Shown: positions 40,383 to 49,470, counted from the stretch's first letter. The stretch is DNA of 52,124 nucleotides from Pseudocoprococcus catus (GCF_902381825.1 NZ_LR698973.1:1090123-1142246), one strand, 5' to 3'. The notes: generated by a model not told the origin, from the sequence alone. Made by a program: numbers and translations.

Positions 40383-42152
40383 ATGAAAAAGCTTGTTGCA
40401 GTGACAACAACTATTTTGATTATTCTGATTGCTGTACTGGGCATCTTCATGATTAAGGGGCATGGGTCTGACAGCAGTACGGCGAAATCGACACTATCGG
40501 ATCTGAAAGAGAGTCTGTCTGATAAAAAGGAAGATACAAAGGCAGCGGAGGCATCCAAAGACAGTGATGCGGACTGGGTGTATGATGGTGAGCTGCTTCA
40601 CATGAATAAACAGATGAAGACCATTACCTATGAAGGAAGAGATTTTAAGGTCAAGTTTACCAATCCGTTTTATGAAAAAGGCAGTGACAACTACATCAGT
40701 GTCATTTTTTATGATAAGACGCATGGATATCTGCTGAAGTCTCTGGGAGAAGGCACGGACAGTGCATTTTATGAAGCGTATAAAACAGAAGATGGCTGTG
40801 AGACATGGAATAAATGTACCGCAGATGTATGGTTTGACTTAAATGGCAGCAATCATTTGGAGATGATCAGTGAGAATGAGATCGTCTATGTATGTTCAGT
40901 GGTCAATGAGAATCTCGGTACCAATGAGACGACCATCAGCTACAGTGCAGACGGCGGTGATTCATGGCAGGCATTTAAGAGCAATTCCGGCGGTGACAGT
41001 GAAGCAATCAAGGCTATCATTGACAAGATGACACTGGAGCAGAAGGTGGCACAGTTATTTGTTGTTTCTCCGGAGACACTGACCGGTGTGGATTCCGTAC
41101 AGTATGCGGGCGATATGACCTATCAGGCTTTACAGGATTATTCGGTGGGCGGTATTGTGTTTGAGAAGGATAATATTGATTCATCAAGCCAGTTCAGTAC
41201 GATGACAGATAATCTGCAGTCTTACAGTGAAGACATATCCGGCCTTCCGCTTTTCCTGGCAGCAGCCGAAGAGGGCGGAAGCGCATCTGTTCTCGGCAAT
41301 AATGACAATCTGGATGAATACTATGAGAACAGCTACAGTGATGACGACAGTGACTATTCGTCATCATCAGCAAATTCGGTACATAGCGGTGCACCGTCCA
41401 TGTCTGAAATCGGACGCAAGAATGACAGTACCAATGCCTATGAAGCAGGCAAGTCCATCGGCAGTCTGATGTCAGCATATGGATTGAATCTTGATCTGGC
41501 ACCGGTTGCGGATGTTTTATCCGGCAACAGTACCGGCATCGGCGATCGTACATTTGGCACAGATGCCCAGACGGTTTCCGATATGGCATCGGAAGTTATA
41601 AGAGGTATCCAGGAGGAAGATGTGAATGCGGCTATGAAGTATTTCCCGGGATACGGCGCAGCATCTTCGAACATGTCCGGTTTTCCGGTGATTAACAGTT
41701 CACTGGATGAGCTGAAGAAGAAGGAATTCCTGCCATACAGCAATGCCATTGCACAGGGATTGGATTTTATTATGGTGGGACATATTTCTGTGCCGAATGT
41801 GACAGGTGATGATACACCGGCTTCGTTGTCTGAGAAGATGATCAGCGAGGTCCTTCGCCAGGATCTTGGATTTAAGGGAATTGTTATGACAGATTATCTG
41901 AACGACAGGACCATAGTGAAGAACTACAGTGCAGCGGATGCAGCGGTGAAGGCTATTCAGGCAGGGGCTGATCTTCTGCTTGAACCGGATGATTTGGATG
42001 CAGCCTACGAAGGCGTACTCAAGGCAGTTAAGAAAGGTGATATCACAGAGGATCGTCTGGATGAATCCATTTACCGAATTCTCAGAGTGAAGCTTTCCAT
42101 GCAGGATGAATCCTCAGATACGACAGAGTCAGAGAGCGTCAGTGACTATTAG
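40383..42152 (+). CDS. Exported GH3-like (NagZ-type) protein with altered active site
   Basis: A 589-residue protein with an N-terminal membrane anchor/signal (LVAVTTTILIILIAVLGIFMI), a linker, a ~140-residue beta-rich domain with one Asp-box (SADGGDSW), and a GH3 N-domain. The nucleophile region VMTDYLND keeps Asp (D504). The NagZ loop KHFPGHG reads KYFPGYG here (K419, Y420, Y424), the DSH-type loop that carries the catalytic His reads SSNMSGFP, and the DxEGGR motif reads AAEEGGS. A Ser/Asp-rich insert lies near 310-340. The fold is GH3 but hydrolytic activity is doubtful. ATG 40383 follows AGGAGGAG. Confidence 0.8.
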   Translation: MKKLVAVTTTILIILIAVLGIFMIKGHGSDSSTAKSTLSDLKESLSDKKEDTKAAEASKDSDADWVYDGELLHMNKQMKTITYEGRDFKVKFTNPFYEKGSDNYISVIFYDKTHGYLLKSLGEGTDSAFYEAYKTEDGCETWNKCTADVWFDLNGSNHLEMISENEIVYVCSVVNENLGTNETTISYSADGGDSWQAFKSNSGGDSEAIKAIIDKMTLEQKVAQLFVVSPETLTGVDSVQYAGDMTYQALQDYSVGGIVFEKDNIDSSSQFSTMTDNLQSYSEDISGLPLFLAAAEEGGSASVLGNNDNLDEYYENSYSDDDSDYSSSSANSVHSGAPSMSEIGRKNDSTNAYEAGKSIGSLMSAYGLNLDLAPVADVLSGNSTGIGDRTFGTDAQTVSDMASEVIRGIQEEDVNAAMKYFPGYGAASSNMSGFPVINSSLDELKKKEFLPYSNAIAQGLDFIMVGHISVPNVTGDDTPASLSEKMISEVLRQDLGFKGIVMTDYLNDRTIVKNYSAADAAVKAIQAGADLLLEPDDLDAAYEGVLKAVKKGDITEDRLDESIYRILRVKLSMQDESSDTTESESVSDY

Positions 42153-42208
42153 ATACAGGGCAAAGTATAAACTTCTTCTAAAATAATGCCCGTATTCCTG
42201 TTAAAGAC

Positions 42209-42237
42209 TTGACGTTTTCGGGAATCTGCTGTATATT
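42209..42237 (+). promoter_or_regulatory. Promoter of the lipoprotein gene
   Basis: TTGACG (42209-42214), 17 bases, TATATT (42232-42237). Confidence 0.7.
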
Positions 42238-42302
42238 CGATACACAGACAGGACAGATGGATGGCTTTTCCATTTGTCAGTAAGATATATTAGGAGGAGT
42301 AT

Positions 42303-43145
42303 ATGAGAAGACATACCAGAATCATGTTATTTATGCTGCTGGTAATGCTCTTGGCTTTGACAGGGTGTGAGAAGACATATACCGGCAATGCAGATACGCA
42401 GACCTCATCCGATTCAGAAGAATTGACAGAGACTGTACAGGAGACGGAGACGAATCCGGAAACTGTGCGTGAAAGTGTGGAATCAGATAAAGTCACAGAA
42501 GGCAGCACACAGAACAAGAAAGTGTTTGAGAGCAGCCTGGGTTACAGTGTGATTTATGATGACACCGTATTTGAATATAATCGCACAGGAGATTATGATG
42601 AAATCGGTCTGAGAGGACAGACATTTTCTTCAAAGCCGGTTTTCTTCGCGGCCATGAAGATCAAGAATGAAGACATCCGGACGGTGATGGATCAGATTTT
42701 CAACAATTTTGCACAGCAGACAACCATCGGAATCAAGGCTTACAGCGCAATTTGCCAGCCGACAACGGAAGAAGTGGATGGCGGCAAGAATCTTAAGTAT
42801 CATAATCAGTATCTGGTGGAGCTGGCCAATGGTGATGCATTGCTCTTTGAAGTCCAGTGGTTTGAAGAGAACAAGAATTTCAAAGAGACAGAAGCGAAGG
42901 AAGAGCGTGAAGTTGCTGCCGAGACTGAGAGTGTTCGGGAGACGGAAGAAACAGTCAAGGATACAGAGACAGCAGCTGAAAGCAGCAAAGAAGTTGTCGC
43001 TGAGAGTGCCAGCAAGAAGCTGTCAGAGATGTTGGATTCTATTGAGATTGAGGTGCCGGTTAAAGGCGAGGAGCCTGCGGAGGCATTGGAGTCGGTTCAT
43101 GAATCCGGGACAGAGACTCAGCAGACTGAAGAAACAGCGAAATAA
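42303..43145 (+). CDS. Lipoprotein of unknown function
   Basis: A 280-residue lipoprotein: signal helix then lipobox LALTGC (Cys 22). A Glu/Thr/Ser-rich linker, a globular central domain (about 75-190, beginning KKVFESSLGYSVIYDDTVFEYN), and a second long Glu/Thr-rich low-complexity tail follow. Similar E/T-rich linkers occur in surface lipoproteins of Lachnospiraceae. No catalytic motif is seen. It is transcribed alone from its own promoter. Confidence 0.8.
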   Translation: MRRHTRIMLFMLLVMLLALTGCEKTYTGNADTQTSSDSEELTETVQETETNPETVRESVESDKVTEGSTQNKKVFESSLGYSVIYDDTVFEYNRTGDYDEIGLRGQTFSSKPVFFAAMKIKNEDIRTVMDQIFNNFAQQTTIGIKAYSAICQPTTEEVDGGKNLKYHNQYLVELANGDALLFEVQWFEENKNFKETEAKEEREVAAETESVRETEETVKDTETAAESSKEVVAESASKKLSEMLDSIEIEVPVKGEEPAEALESVHESGTETQQTEETAK

Positions 43146-43189
43146 CATAGACTTATACATTTGATGTATAGCCGGAAGATATAAATGTA

Positions 43190-43218
43190 TTGACACAGCG
43201 TATGATTTCCAGTAATAT
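43190..43218 (+). promoter_or_regulatory. Promoter upstream of the metal/peptide transporter operon
   Basis: TTGACA (43190-43195), 17 bases, TAATAT (43213-43218). The spacer contains GTATGA (43200-43205). Confidence 0.75.
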
Positions 43219-43224
43219 ATTTAT

Positions 43225-43368
43225 GAAGCAGCGTATATGAAGTACGCATACGAATAAAGTGTATCATACGAATAATTATTCAGTATATTTATTTTAACAG
43301 ATATATGCACAGGCAGTGCATGATAGTGGAGTATGAAGCTCCTGTCCTTTTGGGCAGGGGCTTTTTGC
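43225..43368 (+). promoter_or_regulatory. Structured leader or small RNA ending in a terminator
   Basis: No coding region. Stems: GCGTA/TACGC (43231-43247), TGCAC/GTGCA (near 43307-43321), and the terminator AAGCTCCTGTCC/GGGCAGGGGCTT (43336-43363) plus Ts. CATACGAATAA occurs twice (43247-43257 and 43265-43275). Either a small RNA or an attenuator/riboswitch-type leader for the following operon. Confidence 0.55.
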
Positions 43369-43425
43369 GTTTGTAAATACAACTTTATTTAATTTTATGC
43401 AGAGGGGTAATTGAAGGGAAAGTCG

Positions 43426-44238
43426 ATGAAGAAGGATGAATTATTAAAGAATATTGAAAAGTATTGGACAAATCGTGCAGAAGGCTATTCACAGGTGAAT
43501 CTTGAAGAACTGGCAGGTGAAAAATGGCCGGTCTGGTTGTCGGTCATTGAAGAACATATGCCAAAAGTGGAAAGAAAAGGGATAAGAATTCTGGATATAG
43601 GAACAGGACCAGGTTTTTTTTCAATTATCTTATCAAGAGCCGGCTATCAGGTGACAGCTATTGATTATACAGAAGAAATGCTGAAAAAAGCAAAGAATAA
43701 TGCCGGTATCCTGGCAAATAAAATCGAATGGTATCAGATGGATGCACAGGCGCTTCGGTTCGCTGATAATACATTTGATATGATTGTCAGTCGAAATGTA
43801 ACATGGAATCTGGAACATCCAGATAGGGCATACTATGAATGGATGCGTGTTTTGAAGCCTGGCGGCGTTCTTTTGAATTTTGATGCCAATTGGTATCATC
43901 ATTTATTTGATGAAGAGAAAAGAGCTGCATATGAGGCGGATCGCAATAAGGTCAGCAGTCTTGGAATGCATGATGACTATACGTGTACGGACATTGAAGC
44001 AATGGAGGCAATTGCACGTCAGGTGCCGCTTAGTCACATTCAGCGTCCGGAATGGGATCGTCAGATTCTTAAACAATTAAATGGTATACAGATACAGTTG
44101 GATGAAAAGGTGTGGCAGCGTGTCTGGTGTGAGGCTGAAAAAGTGAATAATGGTTCTACACCGATGTTTATGGTTGCGTGTACAAAAGCACCGGTACAGC
44201 AGACAGAGCGGCTGAGACTTCAGGCTGCGATGGCATAG
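43426..44238 (+). CDS. Class I SAM-dependent methyltransferase, first gene of the transporter operon
   Basis: About 270 residues with a Rossmann methyltransferase fold: motif I ILDIGTGPGFFSIIL, acidic loop TAIDYTEEML, and motif IV-like DMIVSRNVTWNLEHP. It belongs to the broad UbiE/Methyltransf_11 class. The gene opens the nickel/peptide ABC operon, 28 bases before the first permease. That association suggests it acts on the transported compound or a metal-binding small molecule. Two starts are possible, ATG 43426 and TTG 43411. Confidence 0.85.
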   Translation: MKKDELLKNIEKYWTNRAEGYSQVNLEELAGEKWPVWLSVIEEHMPKVERKGIRILDIGTGPGFFSIILSRAGYQVTAIDYTEEMLKKAKNNAGILANKIEWYQMDAQALRFADNTFDMIVSRNVTWNLEHPDRAYYEWMRVLKPGGVLLNFDANWYHHLFDEEKRAAYEADRNKVSSLGMHDDYTCTDIEAMEAIARQVPLSHIQRPEWDRQILKQLNGIQIQLDEKVWQRVWCEAEKVNNGSTPMFMVACTKAPVQQTERLRLQAAMA

Positions 44239-44265
44239 ATAGAGGAGAAAGGTTTTGGCAAATTT

Positions 44266-45201
44266 ATGAAATTTTTGATAAAAAAGGCGGGAGGCTTTTG
44301 CCTGTTGATCATAGGCATTACATTTTTATCGTTTCTCCTGTCTTATCTGTCTCCGGGAGATCCGGCACAGATACTATTGAATAATCAGGGGGTAAAAGCC
44401 AGTGAGGAAGCGCTGCAGTCCACCCGGCATGAGCTGGGACTTGACCGACCGATGATTGTTCAGTATGGTGATTGGCTGATGGACTTATGCAAGGGTGATA
44501 TGGGCACTTCTTATAAGTCCAATCGGCCGGTATTAAGTGAAATGACAGCAAAGATTCCGGGAACACTTATTCTGACAGTGACAGCACTTGGGGTTACAAT
44601 GCTGCTTTCTATTCCTTTAGGTACTTGGTGTGCGTGGCATGCAGGCGGCAAAGCAGATCGCCTGATTCAGATGGTGACTTATCTATTTGCTTCGCTTCCG
44701 TCTTTTTTTCTGGCGCTTTTACTGATGTATTTTTTGTCTTTAAAGATAAAAATATTTCCGGTGATCGGAAGTCTTAGTCTGAAAGGACTTGTTATGCCGG
44801 TTTTGACGTTGGCATTGACCTTGTCAGCCTGGTATATACGTCAGGTGCGAGCCATTATCAGAAAAGAAATGCAGGGATCCTATATAGATGGCCTCAGGGC
44901 AAGAGGTATGTCTGAACGGCAGATTTTATTTGGACACGTACTGCGTAATTGCAGAGGCCCATTAGTGACTTTGATCGGGATATCTTTTGGCAGTATGCTT
45001 GGTGGTACAACAATTGTGGAGAGTATTTTTTCATGGCCGGGAGTCGGCAAATTGGCAGTAGATGCGATTACAGCCAGAGACTATCCGGTGATACAGAGTT
45101 ATGTTGTCTGGATGGCAGTTATTTATCTGAGTATCAATTATCTGATTGAATTTTTGTATCCTTTGCTGGATCCGAGGACAGGCAGGAGGAGACAGAAATG
45201 A
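44266..45201 (+). CDS. Nickel/peptide ABC transporter permease (NikB/OppB-like)
   Basis: A 311-residue permease with six helices and the family N-terminus (GITFLSFLLSYLSPGDPAQILL). The EAA loop includes LRARGMSERQILFGHVLRN. The stop overlaps the next permease by 4 bases. Substrate is nickel, a nickel chelate, or an oligopeptide; the sequence alone cannot decide. Confidence 0.9.
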   Translation: MKFLIKKAGGFCLLIIGITFLSFLLSYLSPGDPAQILLNNQGVKASEEALQSTRHELGLDRPMIVQYGDWLMDLCKGDMGTSYKSNRPVLSEMTAKIPGTLILTVTALGVTMLLSIPLGTWCAWHAGGKADRLIQMVTYLFASLPSFFLALLLMYFLSLKIKIFPVIGSLSLKGLVMPVLTLALTLSAWYIRQVRAIIRKEMQGSYIDGLRARGMSERQILFGHVLRNCRGPLVTLIGISFGSMLGGTTIVESIFSWPGVGKLAVDAITARDYPVIQSYVVWMAVIYLSINYLIEFLYPLLDPRTGRRRQK

Positions 45202-46010
45202 AAAAGAAAAAAATGATCAAGTTCAGACTGATAATTCTGATGGTACTTTGTGCAGGCCTTTTGCTGGGCGCATGGATCGTGCGGGGGCATTTGATTCATG
45301 AACCATTTCGTACCAATGTGCGTCAGGCTTTTCAGGCACCCTGCAGAGAGTATATCTTTGGGACAGATAATCTGGGAAGGTGTGTTGCCTGCAGAATTCT
45401 TTATGGCGCAGCGACATCCCTTTATGCGGCTGTTCTTGCCGTTCTTGCTGTATTTATTATCGGAACGGCAGTTGGTGTTACAGCAGCATATGCCGGTGGT
45501 ATTGTGGATCGGATATTAATGAAGATTACATTGGTTTTTCAGGCTTTTCCGAATTTTATTCTGGCAGTTGCAGTAGCCGGAATGCTGGGAACAGGCTTAA
45601 AAAACAGTGTGCTGGCGCTGGGGGCTGTTTATTGGATCACTTATGCAAAACTGTCCCGAAGCCTGGTTTTGTCAATCAGAGATTCTGAGTATATAAGGGC
45701 AGCAAAAATATGCGGTGCAGGACCGACGGCAATTATTTTTAAATATATACTGCCGAATATGGTTTCACCGCTTATTGTGACGGCTGCTCTGGATGTCAGC
45801 AGTTTTATACTGAGTATGGCCGGTTTATCGTTTCTTGGGCTGGGGCCGTCCAGACCAACAGCGGAGTGGGGAGCCACCATGAGCGAGGCGAAAACATTTA
45901 TCCAACAGGCGCCATGGTGTATTGTATTTCCGGGGCTGGCGCTGTTGGTTACAGTTGTTATATTCAATTTATTGGGAGATGCACTTCGTGATGTGATTGA
46001 TGAAGGGTAA
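45198..46010 (+). CDS. Nickel/peptide ABC transporter permease (NikC/OppC-like)
   Basis: A 270-residue permease. It has the characteristic GTDNLGRCVACRILYGA region after the first helix and an EAA loop RAAKICGAGPTAIIFKYILPN. FLGLGPSRPTAEWGATMSEA close to the C-terminus is the standard signature of DppC/NikC permeases. It pairs with the preceding permease (ATGA overlap). Confidence 0.92.
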   Translation: MKKKKMIKFRLIILMVLCAGLLLGAWIVRGHLIHEPFRTNVRQAFQAPCREYIFGTDNLGRCVACRILYGAATSLYAAVLAVLAVFIIGTAVGVTAAYAGGIVDRILMKITLVFQAFPNFILAVAVAGMLGTGLKNSVLALGAVYWITYAKLSRSLVLSIRDSEYIRAAKICGAGPTAIIFKYILPNMVSPLIVTAALDVSSFILSMAGLSFLGLGPSRPTAEWGATMSEAKTFIQQAPWCIVFPGLALLVTVVIFNLLGDALRDVIDEG

Positions 46011-46060
46011 TAAAAGGGTAACATTTTAGATTTATATAAAAAAGAACAAGGAGTAATCAA

Positions 46061-47644
46061 ATGAAAAAGAAATTATTAACGATTGCTGTGACAGCAGCAA
46101 TGGTGCTTAGCCTTGTGGCCTGCGGCAGTAATGGTGGGAACAATGAAACAAAGGCGGCGGAGACAAGTGCGTCAGAAACAGCAGCTGAGAGTGCTGTTTC
46201 TGACGGTGATGGTGAGAAAACACTGAAAGCCGGTGCAACAACAGGATTTTTCGGCGCAGAGAGTCTGGATCCTGCAAACAACTGGGATGGATGGATTATG
46301 TCCATTTATGGTATTAGTGAGAACTTGTTCAGATTAGATGATAATCTGGCACCTCAGCCATGGCTGGTTGACAGCTATGAGAATACGGATGATACAACAT
46401 GGGTATTCACATTAAAGGATGGCATCACATTTTCCAATGGTAATGCCGTTACTGCAGAAGCTGTAAAGAAGTGTTTTGAAAGGACTTATAATAATAATAC
46501 CCGGGCGGCCAGTACACTGAAAATTGATTCCATGGAGGCTGACGGCCAGACATTGACGATTCATACACCAGAAGCGAATCCTACAATTTTGAATGATCTT
46601 TGTGATCCGATGTTTGGCGTTTATGACGCGGAAAGTGAGATTGATCCTGAACTTGGGGCATCATGTACAGGACCTTACGTGGCGACTGCTTTCACAGCTA
46701 TGACAGAAGTAAAGATGGACAAAAACAGCAATTACTGGGGCGGAGAACCGGCAATTGATCATATTGAACTGAAAATTATGGATGATGTAGATGCGTTAAA
46801 TATGGCACTTCAGAATGGAGAAATTGATATGATTGCACAGCTGCCGGCAGCAAGTGCTTCACTTTTCTCTGATACAGATACCTATACAATTGGTGCAGCA
46901 ACATCAACAAGATCCCAGTTTCTTCAGTTCAATCTTGAATCAGAAGCATTGAAGGATGTGAATATTCGTAAAGCCATCAGTATGTGTATTGATCGTGAGG
47001 GCTATGCAGATGTTGTATTTGCAGGATATGCAAAACCATCCTATGGCATTTATCCGGATACATTGAGCTATGGCGGTACGGATGGCATTAATCTTTCTGT
47101 TGATAAGTACGATACAGAAGCAGCCAAAGCGCTGGTAGAAGCTGCAGGTTACACACCGGAAAAACCTCTGGAATTAAAACTGGTTACATACAGCTACAAC
47201 ACAGGTTTACTGCAAATGACAGATATGCTGCAGCCGGAGCTGGAAGCAATTGGAATTAAGTTAAGTATTGAGACTTATGATGTACTGGATGATGTACTTC
47301 AGGCTGGAAACTTTGATATTGCAGCTTTGAGTTATGCCCTTGCACCAACAGGTAATGCTCAGTATCTGATCAATATGTTGTTTGCATCAGATGGCACTGA
47401 TAATTATGGCCATTACAGTAATTCAGATGTAGATGCGGATGCACAGAAACTGGAAACTACCTTTGATACATCTGAAAGAGATGCAATCGTCAAAGATCTG
47501 ACTCAGAAGGTTGTAGATGATTGCCCGGATGCTTTTATTGCCAGCCAGCAGCTGCTTATTGTTTATAACAATAAAGTAACGGGTGTGGATGTGAATCCAT
47601 CTGAGTATTATCTGATTACGAATACATTGGATATTGCGGAGTAA
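46061..47644 (+). CDS. Substrate-binding lipoprotein of a nickel/peptide ABC transporter (NikA-like)
   Basis: A 527-residue SBP family 5 lipoprotein. The signal peptide ends with lipobox LSLVAC (Cys 21), followed by an E/T/A-rich linker. The mature domain shows VFTLKDGITFSNGNAVTAEAV and YWGGEPAIDHIELKIM, usual in family 5 proteins. Overall it looks closest to NikA/CntA-type metal-chelate binders, but dipeptide or oligopeptide binding remains possible. It sits between permeases and ATPases, 50 bases from the former and 5 from the latter. Confidence 0.9.
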   Translation: MKKKLLTIAVTAAMVLSLVACGSNGGNNETKAAETSASETAAESAVSDGDGEKTLKAGATTGFFGAESLDPANNWDGWIMSIYGISENLFRLDDNLAPQPWLVDSYENTDDTTWVFTLKDGITFSNGNAVTAEAVKKCFERTYNNNTRAASTLKIDSMEADGQTLTIHTPEANPTILNDLCDPMFGVYDAESEIDPELGASCTGPYVATAFTAMTEVKMDKNSNYWGGEPAIDHIELKIMDDVDALNMALQNGEIDMIAQLPAASASLFSDTDTYTIGAATSTRSQFLQFNLESEALKDVNIRKAISMCIDREGYADVVFAGYAKPSYGIYPDTLSYGGTDGINLSVDKYDTEAAKALVEAAGYTPEKPLELKLVTYSYNTGLLQMTDMLQPELEAIGIKLSIETYDVLDDVLQAGNFDIAALSYALAPTGNAQYLINMLFASDGTDNYGHYSNSDVDADAQKLETTFDTSERDAIVKDLTQKVVDDCPDAFIASQQLLIVYNNKVTGVDVNPSEYYLITNTLDIAE

Positions 47645-47649
47645 AACAT

Positions 47650-48507
47650 ATGCTTTCAGTTGAACAGCTTTATGTGAATTACGGAGAAAAAGAAATACTG
47701 CATGATGTCGATCTTCAGGTTGATCAGGAAGAAATTGTGATGATTGTGGGAGAGAGCGGCAGTGGGAAAAGTACTCTGGTGCGCAGTATCATGGGCCTTT
47801 TGGGTGAAGAAGGACATATTACTAAAGGAAATATTGTTTTTCAGGGGGTCAATTTGTGTCAACTGAACAAAAAACAATACCGGGAGCTGAGAGGCTCCCG
47901 TATTGCTATGGTTTTTCAGCAGCCGGAGAGTTCTTTTGATCCCACTCAGATCATTCATCGTCAGTTTTACGAGGCTATGAATGTACATAGGAAAGTCAAT
48001 GTGCAGGAGGCAGAGCAGACAGCAAAAAGCCTACTTGGAATGCTTGGATTCAGGGAGCCGGAAACCATTCTTTCAAAATATCCTTTTGAATTAAGCGGCG
48101 GCATGGCGCAGCGGGTGGCTATTGCGTTGGCTGTTGTTAATGAACCGGCGTTTTTGCTGGCTGATGAGCCTACGAGTGCCTTAGATGTGGTTGTACAGAA
48201 GCAAACATTGGATGTGATATTGGATATGCGTCAAAAATTGCATATGACAATGCTGATGGTGACGCATAATATGGGAGTTGTCGCATATATGGCGGATAAA
48301 GTCGGCGTGATGCATCATGGCCACCTGGTAGAATGGGGCAAAAAGACAGAATTGTTGAAAAATCCACAGCATCCATATACCAGAGAATTGATTCGTGCGA
48401 TTCCGACCATGAATGGCATTCTTCCGCAATATCAGGAAACACCGCAGATGAAAGGTTGGAAGAACAAAGTATGGTATTCTGAGACACATTGGGCATTGAT
48501 GGCGTAA
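47650..48507 (+). CDS. ABC transporter ATPase (NikD/OppD-like)
   Basis: A 285-residue ATPase: Walker A GESGSGKST, Q loop FQQPESSFDP, signature LSGGMAQR, Walker B FLLADEPTSALD and switch His in VTHNMG. It is shorter than typical OppD (about 330 residues) and has only a short form of the C-terminal OppD/F extension with no full set of cysteines. It works as a heterodimer with the next gene. The ribosome site GGAG lies within the end of the SBP gene. Confidence 0.93.
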   Translation: MLSVEQLYVNYGEKEILHDVDLQVDQEEIVMIVGESGSGKSTLVRSIMGLLGEEGHITKGNIVFQGVNLCQLNKKQYRELRGSRIAMVFQQPESSFDPTQIIHRQFYEAMNVHRKVNVQEAEQTAKSLLGMLGFREPETILSKYPFELSGGMAQRVAIALAVVNEPAFLLADEPTSALDVVVQKQTLDVILDMRQKLHMTMLMVTHNMGVVAYMADKVGVMHHGHLVEWGKKTELLKNPQHPYTRELIRAIPTMNGILPQYQETPQMKGWKNKVWYSETHWALMA

Positions 48508-48521
48508 AGGGCATAGGAGAT

Positions 48522-49304
48522 ATGAAAATAGCAGAAATTAGAAATCTCAGTTATAGTTATAGAGAAAATTGTGGACAGAAAAAGGCTGTATCGAATGTTT
48601 CTTTTGATATTGATGAAGGGGAGTGCCTTGGCCTGATTGGAGAGAGCGGCAGTGGTAAAAGTACAATTGGCTCATTGATAGGAAATTTTCTGACAGGGTA
48701 TGAAGGAAGTATCCATTTGATGTCTAATGAAAAAGAATTGGCAGACATGTCAAAAAAGGAACGGCATGATCTGTATAGGGATATACAGGTGGTATTTCAG
48801 AATCCCTGGCAGTCTTTCCCGCCTAATATGTGTGTAGGAGAAGGTATTGCAGAAGGTATTCGATATTATAGTCGAGGATTAGCTTCAGATCAGAAAAAGT
48901 TAAAAGAGAAGGTGTTGGAGACCATGCATCTTGTGGGACTATCCGCATCTTACTATCAAAAGAAATGCAGAGAGCTGAGTGGTGGAGAGTGCCAGAGGGC
49001 AGCTATTGGGCGTGCGATTATTCGATCACCGAGGCTACTTATTTGCGATGAAGTGACAAGTGCATTGGATGTGTCGATTCAGGCACAAATTATGCAGCTT
49101 TTATTTTCACTGAAAAAAGGGATGGGGATGGCATTGCTTTTTATTTCCCATGATCTTGCACTGGTAGGCGGTATTTGTGATCGGGTCTGTGTCCTGCATG
49201 ATGGACAGTTAGTGGAAGAATTGCCGGGAGGCAGGGAAATGTATGAGAAAGCAGAACATCCATATACAAGATTGCTGATGAAGTCAGTGCTGGATATTAT
49301 ATAG
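48522..49304 (+). CDS. ABC transporter ATPase (NikE/OppF-like)
   Basis: A 260-residue ATPase: Walker A GESGSGKST, FQNPWQSFPP Q loop, signature LSGGECQR, Walker B LLICDEVTSALD, switch His in ISHDLA. The start MKIAEIRNLSY at 48522 (AGGAG upstream) is preferred to 48489, which is inside the preceding gene. Last gene of the transporter operon. Confidence 0.93.
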   Translation: MKIAEIRNLSYSYRENCGQKKAVSNVSFDIDEGECLGLIGESGSGKSTIGSLIGNFLTGYEGSIHLMSNEKELADMSKKERHDLYRDIQVVFQNPWQSFPPNMCVGEGIAEGIRYYSRGLASDQKKLKEKVLETMHLVGLSASYYQKKCRELSGGECQRAAIGRAIIRSPRLLICDEVTSALDVSIQAQIMQLLFSLKKGMGMALLFISHDLALVGGICDRVCVLHDGQLVEELPGGREMYEKAEHPYTRLLMKSVLDII

Positions 49305-49308
49305 AAAA

Positions 49309-49395
49309 TTTGTAACTGTTCAGAGCCAAGCAAAATTTCAAAAAACAGGTATAAAATGCGTAGCATTTTGGAGGTTGGCGCTGAACAGTTACAAA
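49309..49395. repeat. Palindromic (MITE-like) element downstream of the transporter operon
   Basis: TTTGTAACTGTTCAG plus GCCAA (49309-49329) pair with TTGGC plus CTGAACAGTTACAAA (49375-49395); one mismatch interrupts. Inside is AAAATGC/GCATTTT (49353-49369). The whole 87 bases folds as one long hairpin. The long arms suggest a small dispersed element rather than a simple terminator, though it could also end transcription. Confidence 0.6.
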
Positions 49396-49403
49396 AACTT
49401 TAA

Positions 49404-49470
49404 GAACATCGCTTACATTGATATCGGTACATGATAGTGTATTGATTGCATGTACGGTGTTCTTTTTTTT
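49404..49470 (+). terminator. Terminator following the palindromic element
   Basis: GAACATCG pairs with CGGTGTTC, with inner GTACATG/CATGTAC; eight Ts end it. Likely the original terminator of the transporter operon, with the palindrome lying before it. Confidence 0.75.

Noticed and set aside
43200..43269. Classical NikR operator
   Set aside because: Half-sites are identical to the E. coli ones but spaced 58 rather than 16 bases, so not a standard operator.
43190..43368. NiCo-type riboswitch
   Set aside because: The leader lacks the repeated GGGACAGG-type conserved blocks I would expect of that class; kept only as an unidentified structured leader.
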